Source: Wenzhouxiangella sp.
GTDB lineage: Bacteria; Pseudomonadota; Gammaproteobacteria; Xanthomonadales; Wenzhouxiangellaceae
Length of the DNA: 14,622 nucleotides
Reading direction: 5' to 3'
NCBI GenBank assembly: GCA_007123575.1
Contig: SKKV01000172.1
Span: 1 to 14,622 of the forward strand
Shown: piece after piece, positions 7,300-14,486 of the stretch
Position numbering within the stretch: position 1 is the stretch's first letter
How the letters are laid out: the number at the start of each line of letters is the position of its first letter
Notes under the pieces: model-generated
What the model was told of the DNA's origin: nothing
The model's database searches: none
The model's input: the letters and a program-made list of their open reading frames with translations, nothing else
Program-made: the position numbers and the translations under genes

Positions 7300-9372
7300 A
7301 TGTCGTCCAATGAAAGCCTCGAACAGAAGGCAGCCGAGCTTTTTGCCGCCAACGATTTTGCCGCGGCCGAGCCCCTGTACCGGTCCATGCTCGACGAGGA
7401 GCCGGACAATCCCCAGCTGCTGCTGATGGCGGGGCTGTGTCGGCGCGGCCAGGGCGATGGCGAGGGTGCGCTGGCCCTGCTACGGCAAGCCGCCGCAAGC
7501 GAGCACGCCGACGCACTCTGTCACTATTACCTCGGTGAAGCGCTGATGGAGCTGCGGCGCCCGGACGAAGCGCTCAAGGCCCTTTCCCAAAGCATCAGTC
7601 TGAACCCTAACCACGCGCCCGCCCGTGCGCTGCTCGGCTACATCCAGCTGATGAACGGTGAGCCTGACCAGGCCATCCAATCGACCCGGGCCGCGCTCCG
7701 GGCCATCCCGGAAAACATTGTCGCCCTGAGCACGCTGGCGCTGGCCCTGCTGCGCAAAGGCGAGCTGAACGAGGCCTACGAACACGCCCAGACAGCTGTC
7801 AAGCTCAAGCCCGAGGCCGCGGCCGCACAAGCCGCACTGGGCCAGGTATTCATGGCCCAGGGTCACACCGACTTTGCCCAACAATGTGTCAGCAACGCCC
7901 TGGGAAAGCACCCGGAGAATCCGGAGCTGCACGCCGTGATGGCCAGCATTCGAAGCAGCCAGGGCGATCACGCCGGGGCGATCAACCACTACGCCAGGGC
8001 GGCCAGTGTCGGCCACGGTGGCGCAGAGCTGCTGATCGACATGTCGCAGAGTTTGCTCGCCGTCGGCCGGATGGAAGATGCCCTGCAGGTCCTGGACAAT
8101 GCTCGCCAGCTGAGCCCGGATGACGCGAGGATTCAACGGATCCTGGCCCAGTTGAAACTGGAAAGCGGCGATGTCGACGGTGCCGAAGCGCTGCTTGCCG
8201 GGCTCGATCAGAAACAGTCGCAAACCCGGCTCTTGCAGGCCCAGCTTGCCGAAAAACGCGGCGACCGGGCAACCGCCCGCTCGCTGCTGGGCCAGCTTGA
8301 TTTGTCTGACCAACCGCTGCTGGCCGATCAGGCCGCACTGCTGTCAGCGCGAATCAGCCTCGCCGAAGGAAACACCGACGAGGCCAGACAGCACCTGGCC
8401 CCCTTGGCTGAACGCCCGCAGCCGCAGCCCACGGCCAGCCTGATGCTGTTCGATCTGCTGCGCCGGGACAGCGCGCTCGACCCGGCGGCGCAAACGCTCA
8501 CCCATCTGCTGGCCAATGGCACGGCGCTACCGGCAGGGCTGCGCGCCCATTGCCACCGGCTGCTCGGCGATATTCGCGACGAGCAGGGCCACTACGAACA
8601 AGCTGCTGACCACATCGGCAAAAGCGGCCAGGCGCCGGCCCCGATCATGCGCCAGCTGGTTACCGGGCGCGACCAAGCCGGTAAGGCAGCGTGGATGAAT
8701 TCAGGGCTCCTGGACTGGGCCGCGCCCGAGGACGGCCTGACCGCACCGGTCATTGTCCTGGGCTGGCCCGGCAGCGGCCGCGGACCCCTGATCGAGGCCC
8801 TGGCGGTGCATTCGCAGGTGCAAATGCTCGACGAGCAGTTTGGCCGCCATCGGGCCAACGCCCTGCTGATGCCGGGTCAGCCCGATCAGCTCCAGGCACT
8901 GAGCGAAGATGAACTGACCGAAGGTCGGGCCAGCTATCACATGGCCAGTCCCGACCCTCAGCCTGGCTCGGTGATGGTGGAAGCGGTCTGGTGGGAGAAC
9001 ATCAACCTGCCGTCGCTGGCCCGGTTTTTTCCCGGCGCCAGGGTGGTTGCGCCGGAGGCCGAGCTGGCAGACCTGGAGTTGATGTGGCGCATGTCCGGCT
9101 TTGGCGATATTCGCCACATGCTGGAGTTGTGGCAGGAAGAAGCGCGTCTGCTTGAGCACTTTCAGACCATCCTGCCGCTGAATTTCATTTCGGTAGATCG
9201 GGCCGGCTTGTTTGCCACGCCTGCCGACACGCTAGGCGGCCTGTGCCAGGCGCTGGGCCTTGAATTCCAGGAGCGCATGGCCGACCAGTTTCAGGCCGCC
9301 GCACGGCACCATCGCCTGCGACCCTCCGGCCACTGGCAGCACTATCGGCAGGTTTTGCTGTCCGCGAACTGA
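7300..9372 (+). CDS. TPR-repeat protein with degenerate sulfotransferase-like domain
   Basis: This 690-residue protein has no signal peptide or membrane helix and is probably cytoplasmic. Residues about 5-430 are tandem tetratricopeptide repeats, recognisable by units such as HYYLGEALMELRRPDEALKA and ALSTLALALLRKGELNEAYE. Residues about 480-690 resemble the bacterial TPR-associated sulfotransferase domain (Sulfotransfer_3 type). IVLGWPGSG at about 485-493 stands in the PAPS P-loop position, NINLPSLARFFPGAR (about 567-581) matches the conserved NxxxLGLIxxLFPxAR region, and the C-terminal HWQHYRQVL matches the usual W-x-x-Y end. The P-loop reads PGSGRG instead of PRSGTT, and the segment after FPGAR reads VVAPEAELADLE where active enzymes carry an RDP motif and a Ser for the 3'-phosphate. 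Catalysis with PAPS is therefore doubtful. The start follows GGAG with 9-nt spacing. The gene stands alone, divergent from the kinase and convergent with the S9 peptidase. Confidence 0.9.
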   Translation: MSSNESLEQKAAELFAANDFAAAEPLYRSMLDEEPDNPQLLLMAGLCRRGQGDGEGALALLRQAAASEHADALCHYYLGEALMELRRPDEALKALSQSISLNPNHAPARALLGYIQLMNGEPDQAIQSTRAALRAIPENIVALSTLALALLRKGELNEAYEHAQTAVKLKPEAAAAQAALGQVFMAQGHTDFAQQCVSNALGKHPENPELHAVMASIRSSQGDHAGAINHYARAASVGHGGAELLIDMSQSLLAVGRMEDALQVLDNARQLSPDDARIQRILAQLKLESGDVDGAEALLAGLDQKQSQTRLLQAQLAEKRGDRATARSLLGQLDLSDQPLLADQAALLSARISLAEGNTDEARQHLAPLAERPQPQPTASLMLFDLLRRDSALDPAAQTLTHLLANGTALPAGLRAHCHRLLGDIRDEQGHYEQAADHIGKSGQAPAPIMRQLVTGRDQAGKAAWMNSGLLDWAAPEDGLTAPVIVLGWPGSGRGPLIEALAVHSQVQMLDEQFGRHRANALLMPGQPDQLQALSEDELTEGRASYHMASPDPQPGSVMVEAVWWENINLPSLARFFPGARVVAPEAELADLELMWRMSGFGDIRHMLELWQEEARLLEHFQTILPLNFISVDRAGLFATPADTLGGLCQALGLEFQERMADQFQAAARHHRLRPSGHWQHYRQVLLSAN

Positions 9373-9378
9373 GAAATG

Positions 9379-9404
9379 GGGGTCAGGCCAGACGGCCTGA
9401 CCCC
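9379..9404. terminator. Perfect 11-bp hairpin between convergent genes; candidate bidirectional terminator or REP-like element
   Basis: GGGGTCAGGCC (9379-9389) and GGCCTGACCCC (9394-9404) are perfect reverse complements around the 4-nt loop AGAC. The hairpin begins 7 bp after the TPR gene stop and ends 11 bp before the S9 peptidase stop, so both transcripts would read into it. There is no T-run on the plus side and only a short CATTTC on the minus side, so it is not a canonical intrinsic terminator. The GGGGTCAGGCC core could also mark a dispersed REP/RAYT-type palindrome. Confidence 0.6.
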
Positions 9405-9414
9405 GAAGCACTGG

Positions 9415-11403
9415 TCAGTAGTCAGCCGCGCTGGCTTGAGCCCGGTCGGCACTTTCCTCATCGCCGGCATCGCGCGGCGTCCAACCGGAACCGATCGAGC
9501 GGTCGAAGAAGTCCAGGACTTGGCTGTACAGCTTGACCCGGTTTTCCACCTCATAGAAACCGTGCCCTTCGCCCTCTACCCAGAGCTTCTGGTGCGGAAT
9601 GCCGGCCCGCTCCAGGGCAGCGATCAGGACATGGTAGTTTTCGAAGTGGGCCTGGCGGTCTTCAGCACCGTGGGAGATGAACAGGTCAGCCTGGATCCGA
9701 TCGACGTGGTGGACCGGAGAGCGCTCGCGCAGCACCCGCGTATCGGTGCCCACGGCCCGATCCAGGTAGCGCCGACCCATTTCCGACGAAGGAATATTGC
9801 CGACCTCCTTGAACAATTCCAGATCATAAACGCCGACAAAGGCAAACGCGCAGCGGTACATTTCCGGCTCGCGAATCACGCCCATCATCGCCGAATAGCC
9901 GCCATAGCTGCCGCCGCTGATGCAAACGCGGTCCGGGTGGGCGTAACCTTGCTCGATTGCCCAATGCGTGGCATCGGTCACGTCATCCTGCATCTCGGCG
10001 CCCCACATGCCGTAAGCGTCGTTTTCGAACTGAAAACCATAGCCGCCCGAGCCGCGGAAGTTGACCTGCAAAACCAGGTACCCGCGCGACGCCTTGACCT
10101 GGGTCCACGGGTTCCAGCCCCACTGATCAAACGGCCCGTAGGGGCCACCGTGCACTTCGACCACCATTGGCAGCCTCTCCGGTGTCTCCACGCCGGGTGG
10201 AATGGTCAGCAGCCCGTGCAGGGGCACACCGTCCCTGGCCTCGAAGCGAAATGGCTGGACCCGAGCCATGCGCTCGGCCGGCACCCAGTGCCGGGTCGGC
10301 GCCAGTTCGTTCAGGGCCAGGTTTTCAACGTCCAGCAGCATGAACACGCCCGGCTCGCGGTCGCTATACAGCCGCACGATGGCGCGGTCGTTACCGTCGG
10401 TAAAGCCCAGAATCTGGACCATGTAATCGGGCAGCGCGGCCTGCAGGCTGCGCCAGACCCGTGCCGTGGGGTGCTCGGGATCAATGAATCGGGCTTCGGG
10501 TACGCCGGTATTGAAGATGGCGCCAATCAACTGCCGCTCGTCCTTGTCCCAGATCGGCGACAGGGCCTCGACTTCATCGTCAACCAGCATCGGCTCGACG
10601 TTGCCGGTGGCAAGCTCGACCCGGAAAACGCCCATGTTGTCGTTGTCGCGCGACTTGACGTAGAAGGCCGTGCCGTCAGCGGTTGCCCCCCAGGGCTCGA
10701 TACTGCCATTGAACGGGTTCTCGAACGTCTGCCAGTCGCTGGAGTCGGCCTCGCGCCAGGCGAATTTCTGGTTCATGTCTTCGTCAACGCCGATGGCAAA
10801 ACGGACATTGCCATCCTGGTCAGCGGCCAGGGTGCCTCTTTCCAACGGCGAGATCGCTACCCGGCTGCTGCGCTGGTAGCGATCCACGTCGATCATCAGC
10901 GCATGCGGTCGCTCGCGATCGAGGCTGCGCTCGACGATCAGGATGCGGCGCGGATCGTCGGGCAGGCGGTGGATCATCTGCGCCAGGCGGATGTTGATCG
11001 ACTCGCCGGGACGCGGACCATAAATCTGCATCTGGCGACGGCCATCGGCGTCAGTTGCCCAGATGCGACCGGTACCCTGCGGCTGGGCCAAGTCGCCAGC
11101 CTGACGATTGGATGTGAACACCAGGCGGTTATCGCTGACCCAGCCCAGCCCGGTGGCATGCTCATTTTCTCCCAGCGCCATGCTGCTCATGACGCTCAGG
11201 CGCGGGTACTCGCGCAGGTCGAGGATCGTTACCCCGGTACGATCGCCTTGAGGTACCGTGGCCGCCAGGTATTCACCGCTTGGCGAAATCTGGAAGGTGG
11301 TGAATTCCGGGTGTTTCATGAAAATTTCCAGGTCCAGCGGCTCATTGGCAAGCGCCGGACCGACGACCAGGAAAAGGCCGAAAACAAGGGTAATCATTCG
11401 CAT
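9415..11403 (-). CDS. Secreted S9 (prolyl oligopeptidase) family serine peptidase
   Basis: From the ATG at 11403 the protein has 662 residues. An N-terminal signal peptide (RMITLVFGLFLVVGPALA, cleavage likely after ALA) suggests export to the periplasm. Residues about 25-385 form a beta-propeller-like region (for example FQISPSGEYLAATVPQG). The alpha/beta-hydrolase domain follows, with a readable catalytic triad: Ser499 in GGSYGGY, Asp582 in HGAEDRQ and His614 in GEGHGFYE. HGGPYGPF and QVNFRGSGGYG (oxyanion-hole region) are also typical. Such enzymes are dipeptidyl- or acylaminoacyl-peptidases or oligopeptidases acting on short peptides; the exact specificity is not readable. ATGs at 11415 and 11493 are alternatives. 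I prefer 11403 because a GGA lies 7 nt upstream and the signal peptide then has normal length. It is convergent with the TPR gene and divergent from the CmcI-like gene. Confidence 0.93.
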   Translation of the reverse strand: MRMITLVFGLFLVVGPALANEPLDLEIFMKHPEFTTFQISPSGEYLAATVPQGDRTGVTILDLREYPRLSVMSSMALGENEHATGLGWVSDNRLVFTSNRQAGDLAQPQGTGRIWATDADGRRQMQIYGPRPGESINIRLAQMIHRLPDDPRRILIVERSLDRERPHALMIDVDRYQRSSRVAISPLERGTLAADQDGNVRFAIGVDEDMNQKFAWREADSSDWQTFENPFNGSIEPWGATADGTAFYVKSRDNDNMGVFRVELATGNVEPMLVDDEVEALSPIWDKDERQLIGAIFNTGVPEARFIDPEHPTARVWRSLQAALPDYMVQILGFTDGNDRAIVRLYSDREPGVFMLLDVENLALNELAPTRHWVPAERMARVQPFRFEARDGVPLHGLLTIPPGVETPERLPMVVEVHGGPYGPFDQWGWNPWTQVKASRGYLVLQVNFRGSGGYGFQFENDAYGMWGAEMQDDVTDATHWAIEQGYAHPDRVCISGGSYGGYSAMMGVIREPEMYRCAFAFVGVYDLELFKEVGNIPSSEMGRRYLDRAVGTDTRVLRERSPVHHVDRIQADLFISHGAEDRQAHFENYHVLIAALERAGIPHQKLWVEGEGHGFYEVENRVKLYSQVLDFFDRSIGSGWTPRDAGDEESADRAQASAADY

Positions 11404-11427
11404 GGATCTATCCATCCAACCAAAGAA

Positions 11428-11437
11428 CGGTGATACA
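11428..11437. repeat. 10-bp direct repeat, copy 1 (CGGTGATACA)
   Basis: This is the first copy of a perfect 10-bp direct repeat in the 156-bp divergent region between the S9 peptidase and the CmcI-like gene. It lies 25 bp upstream of the preferred peptidase start. It may be an operator half or chance. Confidence 0.5.
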
Positions 11438-11446
11438 GGATAACAA

Positions 11447-11505
11447 ACTCGGCGGCAGCCCAAGAGCAAAGCCTCGTCCTGCCGGTGATACACTTTGCGC
11501 CGAGT
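11447..11505. promoter_or_regulatory. Inverted repeat ACTCGGCG / CGCCGAGT in the divergent promoter region
   Basis: ACTCGGCG (11447-11454) and CGCCGAGT (11498-11505) are perfect 8-bp inverted arms 43 bp apart. A nested GCAAAG (11466-11471) / CTTTGC (11493-11498) pair is also present. They bracket the second direct-repeat copy and the plus-strand -10 candidate, so they could be regulator sites, but arms this short can arise by chance. Confidence 0.3.
11483..11492. repeat. 10-bp direct repeat, copy 2 (CGGTGATACA)
   Basis: This second copy is offset by 55 bp from the first, roughly five helical turns. On the plus strand it overlaps an extended -10-like sequence TG-A-TACACT (11486-11494) that could serve the CmcI-like gene, which starts 67 bp downstream. 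Confidence 0.5.
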
Positions 11506-11559
11506 CTCGCCGGCTCACACCCCAGATATCACGGCAAGCTGAAAAGACAAGGCTCTGGC

Positions 11560-12192
11560 ATGAACCAGCATCTGATCAACCAGCGGATTTCCCAGGCCAA
11601 CATCCTGTATTTCCGAAGTCAGGTTTTCAACCAGACCGAATGGATGGGCGTCAAGGCAGCCAAGTGCCCGATGGACATGTGGGTCTACCAGGAATTGATG
11701 GTTCGCCTGAAAACCGATTTGCTGATCGAGACCGGCACCTGGCTGGGCGGGTCGGCCTTGTTTTTCGCCCATATCTTCGACCTGATGGGCCAGGGTCGGG
11801 TGATCACGGTTGATATCGAAAAACAGCCCGACCTGCCGCAGCACGAGCGTATCGAATACCTGCACGGCTCGTCGCTGGATGACGGCATCATCCAGCACAT
11901 GCAGGCCGCCTGCGACCAGGCCCGGTCAGTGCTGGTGATTCTGGATTCCGATCACCGCAAGGCGCACAAGCTCGCTGAGCTCAAACGCTACGCGCCCATG
12001 GTCAGCCCGGGCAGCTACCTGATCGCCGAAGACAGCTGTTTCGACTACTACCCGGCCTGGCCGGAATTCGGCGCCGGCCCGGCCCGCGCGGTGCGAGAAT
12101 TCATGCAGTCCAACACCGAATTCGAGATTGATCGGCAGCAGGAACGCCACATGCTGACCTTTGCCCCGATCGGGTTCTTGCGCAAAAAATGA
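11560..12192 (+). CDS. CmcI-like (cephalosporin hydroxylase family) SAM-dependent methyltransferase-fold protein
   Basis: This 210-residue protein belongs to the CmcI/rhamnosyl O-methyltransferase family (PF04989), whose characterised members methylate hydroxyl groups on small molecules or glycans. Despite the name 'cephalosporin hydroxylase', the fold is a SAM methyltransferase. The SAM-binding glycine loop is ETGTWLGGSA (57-66), with an acidic strand end at VITVDIE (81-87). The probable metal site is Asp131 in LDSDH plus Glu157 and Asp158 in IAEDS; from memory this spacing matches the Mg site of Streptomyces CmcI. The start at 11560 follows AAGG with 7-nt spacing; an upstream in-frame ATG at 11485 would add 25 unlikely residues. 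The stop overlaps the next gene's start by 4 bp (ATGA at 12189-12192), implying translational coupling. The substrate is unknown, and no beta-lactam genes are present. Confidence 0.87.
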   Translation: MNQHLINQRISQANILYFRSQVFNQTEWMGVKAAKCPMDMWVYQELMVRLKTDLLIETGTWLGGSALFFAHIFDLMGQGRVITVDIEKQPDLPQHERIEYLHGSSLDDGIIQHMQAACDQARSVLVILDSDHRKAHKLAELKRYAPMVSPGSYLIAEDSCFDYYPAWPEFGAGPARAVREFMQSNTEFEIDRQQERHMLTFAPIGFLRKK

Positions 12193-13451
12193 CTGATCAA
12201 ACGGCTGAGTCGGACCAGCTGCAGGCAATGTACGAGGCCCTGCCGTATCCGGCCAGGGACCCGGAAGACGAGCGCAAACGGCTGGTCAGAACCGGCCTGG
12301 ACTTTCTGCCCAAGATCAGCCACTACTGCCACGGCGGGCGCTGGCAACCCGACCAGCCCTGGCGCGCCCTGGTCGCCGGCGGCGGCACCGGTGATTCACT
12401 GATCTTTCTGGCCGAGCAGCTTCGCGGCAGCCCGGCCGAACTGGTCTATCTCGACTTTTCAAAAACCTCGCTGGATATCGCCCGCCGGCGCGCCGAGATT
12501 CGCGGCCTTGAAAACATCAGCTTCCTGCAGGCCTCGATCCTGGAGATCGACAAGCTGGACCTGGCACCGTTCGATTACATCAACTGCTCAGGCGTACTCC
12601 ATCATCTGCCTGATCCGCTGGCCGGGCTGGTCAAACTCAAGCAACTGCTGACGCCGACAGGCGCCCTGGGGCTGATGGTGTATGCGCGCTACGGACGCAC
12701 GGCGGTTTACCAGGTCCAGGACCTGATGCGCCTGCTGGCCGGAACGGCCGACCAGGCCACGAAAATTGCCCTGACGAGGAAAATGCTGGACGCGCTGCCC
12801 GACAGCAACTGGTTCAAGCGCTCGCCCGATCTGCATACCGACCACTTGCAACATGGCGATGCCGGCCTGGCGGACTTGTTCCTGAACCCCATTGATCGGG
12901 CCTACTCCATCCCCGAGCTATACGCCTGGCTGGCCGAGGCCGAGCTGCACCTGATCGAGTTCGCCGATCACAAGCTCGCCTACGACCCGGCGCTGTATGT
13001 CACCGACCCCACGCTGCTCCGGGCCATTCAGCAAAAGCAAAAGGTCGAGCAGCAGGCTATCGCCGAACTGATCTCCGGTGCCATCATCAAGCACACCTTT
13101 TACGCCGCCGCTCAGCCACGCCCGCCGGCTCGACTTGACAACCAGACCGTGCCTGTAGCCGCCTTCGAGCTGAATCTGCCCAGGCTGGTTCAGACGATCT
13201 CGCAGGCAGCGCGCGGTGCAAGCGTGCCGATCGAAAAACCCGGCGCGCGCATCAACCTGCCAGTCAACCCGATCTCGGTTGGTTTTTTCAAGTACCTGGA
13301 CCAGGGCAAAACGGTCGCCGACCTGGCAGCGATCTTGCAGCAATCGCCGGGCCTGCGCGCAGCCTCGGCTGCCTGGGTCAAGGATCAGGTACTGGCCTTG
13401 TGCGAACTGCTGGCCAGGGCCGAGTTCATCTACTATCGCAACGGTCGGTGA
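12189..13451 (+). CDS. Class I SAM-dependent methyltransferase with extra C-terminal domain
   Basis: This 420-residue protein starts inside the previous gene (ATGA overlap) and has no ribosome binding site of its own, so it is probably translated by coupling. After an N-terminal LQAMYEALPYPARDPEDE segment (11-28), the Rossmann methyltransferase domain shows motif I VAGGGTGD (62-69), the acidic motif II LDFS (88-91) and post-motif CSGVLHHLPDP (133-143), all typical of class I methyltransferases. Residues about 180-300 are helical. Residues about 315-420 form a separate region (VAAFELNLPRLVQTI and later FFKYLDQGKTVADLAAIL) resembling a small winged-helix or PqqD-like module of unknown role. The methyl acceptor cannot be inferred. 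Expression with the CmcI-like gene suggests the two act on the same substrate. Confidence 0.88.
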   Translation: MTDQTAESDQLQAMYEALPYPARDPEDERKRLVRTGLDFLPKISHYCHGGRWQPDQPWRALVAGGGTGDSLIFLAEQLRGSPAELVYLDFSKTSLDIARRRAEIRGLENISFLQASILEIDKLDLAPFDYINCSGVLHHLPDPLAGLVKLKQLLTPTGALGLMVYARYGRTAVYQVQDLMRLLAGTADQATKIALTRKMLDALPDSNWFKRSPDLHTDHLQHGDAGLADLFLNPIDRAYSIPELYAWLAEAELHLIEFADHKLAYDPALYVTDPTLLRAIQQKQKVEQQAIAELISGAIIKHTFYAAAQPRPPARLDNQTVPVAAFELNLPRLVQTISQAARGASVPIEKPGARINLPVNPISVGFFKYLDQGKTVADLAAILQQSPGLRAASAAWVKDQVLALCELLARAEFIYYRNGR

Positions 13452-13455
13452 GTTG

Positions 13456-13470
13456 GTTCAGGGCCTGAAC
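13456..13470. terminator. Short palindrome at a convergent gene junction
   Basis: GTTCAGGGCCTGAAC is a perfect palindrome around its central base, so a 6-bp stem with a GGC loop can form. It covers the stop codon of the minus-strand methyltransferase (13458-13460) and begins 5 bp after the plus-strand stop at 13451. There is no T-run, so terminator function is only a possibility. Confidence 0.3.
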
Positions 13471-14456
13471 GCCACCAAGCTGCGGCCGATCAACTCGCCG
13501 TCCGCCGTCTGCAACAGCCCGGATTGCTCGCACTTCAGCCCGATCCCCTCGAGCAAACCCAGAAACTGGTCGAACTGGTCCTGGCTCATGGTGGCGCGGG
13601 CCATCGATTCCATGCGCCCGGCATAAGCGCTCAAGGACGCGCTGGACTGGCGGATGAAATCGAGCTTTTCCTCCAGGGGGCGGTCAATCAGGTCGGCAAA
13701 CACGCGCAGAAACGACTGGGCGACCCGAAACATCTGGGAATCATCTTCCTGGCCTCGGACCTTCTGCAGCAGCCGTTCCATGCTGCGGTTGATCTGGTGG
13801 CGCAGCTTTTCGGCGTCAGGATTGTGGCGCAACTGGTCGCGTTGATACGGCGTTCGGGCATGGCCGACCAGCTTGACCAGGCGGGTCACCTTCCGATCCA
13901 GGCGCTCCTGGTCCAGGCACATCCGGGTTTGCTGGTAGTCGCGCTTGGCCTGCCGGACCACCGCCGAGTCCGGGTGATGCATGACCAGGGCCAGGGTTCC
14001 GGCCGGCTTGAGCAAGCGGTCGACTTCGGCCACCACCTGCTCGATATCGCCATATTCGAAACCAAAATGACTGGTCACCAGGTCGACGCTGTCACCGTCA
14101 AGCCCGGTCTGCTCCATGCGGGTATTGGGCAGCAGCTCAACCTGGCTCATTTGCGCCCGCACCGCCGGATCGGTCGGCACCTGGATGTCGGCGTAGTCCA
14201 CGCCGATGATGCGCCACTGGGCCTGGCGGCGATCGGCGGCCTGCGCGGCCAGGTAGGGGATGGCACCGTTGCCGGTGGCCAGGTCGACCAAGGTGGCCGA
14301 CAGCGGCAGCGAGTCGAACACATCGGCCCAGAACTCGGCCACCGGGCCATCGTAGCCGTGCTGGTACTTGCCGGCGAAAAAGGTGGTGAGCGAGCCATGG
14401 CGCCAGAAGTCGCTCCAGTGGCCGCTGGCAATGTCAGTGGGGCTGGTTGATGCCAT
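13458..14456 (-). CDS. Class I SAM-dependent methyltransferase
   Basis: From the ATG at 14456 the protein has 332 residues. It carries a standard methyltransferase core: motif I LVDLATGNGAIPYLA (56-70), acidic residue in IIGVDYADI (83-91), motif IV-like DLVTSHFGFEY (125-135), and the post-motif EVDRLLKPAGTLALVMHHPD (144-163). The C-terminal half (about 165-332) is helical and charged with no recognised domain; it may bind substrate. The ATG at 14462 is an alternative two residues upstream, but 14456 has a GGA 6 nt before it. The gene lies 30 bp after the 2OG-Fe(II) oxygenase stop in the same direction, so the two are probably one operon. It ends 6 bp from the convergent methyltransferase. The substrate is unknown. 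Confidence 0.88.
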   Translation of the reverse strand: MASTSPTDIASGHWSDFWRHGSLTTFFAGKYQHGYDGPVAEFWADVFDSLPLSATLVDLATGNGAIPYLAAQAADRRQAQWRIIGVDYADIQVPTDPAVRAQMSQVELLPNTRMEQTGLDGDSVDLVTSHFGFEYGDIEQVVAEVDRLLKPAGTLALVMHHPDSAVVRQAKRDYQQTRMCLDQERLDRKVTRLVKLVGHARTPYQRDQLRHNPDAEKLRHQINRSMERLLQKVRGQEDDSQMFRVAQSFLRVFADLIDRPLEEKLDFIRQSSASLSAYAGRMESMARATMSQDQFDQFLGLLEGIGLKCEQSGLLQTADGELIGRSLVAFRP

Positions 14457-14486
14457 CGTCATTCCAGGGTTCGGGATTCAAGCAAT

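Noticed and set aside
9376..11433. 685-codon plus-strand open frame opposite the S9 peptidase
   Set aside because: It mirrors a gene with a complete catalytic triad and signal peptide. The translation shows no domain and has the composition expected of an antisense frame in GC-rich DNA.
11560..12192. CmcI-like gene as evidence for beta-lactam (cephamycin) biosynthesis
   Set aside because: The family is broad and mostly unrelated to antibiotics, and no beta-lactam biosynthetic gene is present.
13524..14450. 308-codon plus-strand frame opposite the minus-strand methyltransferase
   Set aside because: The minus strand shows all methyltransferase motifs; the plus-strand translation has none.
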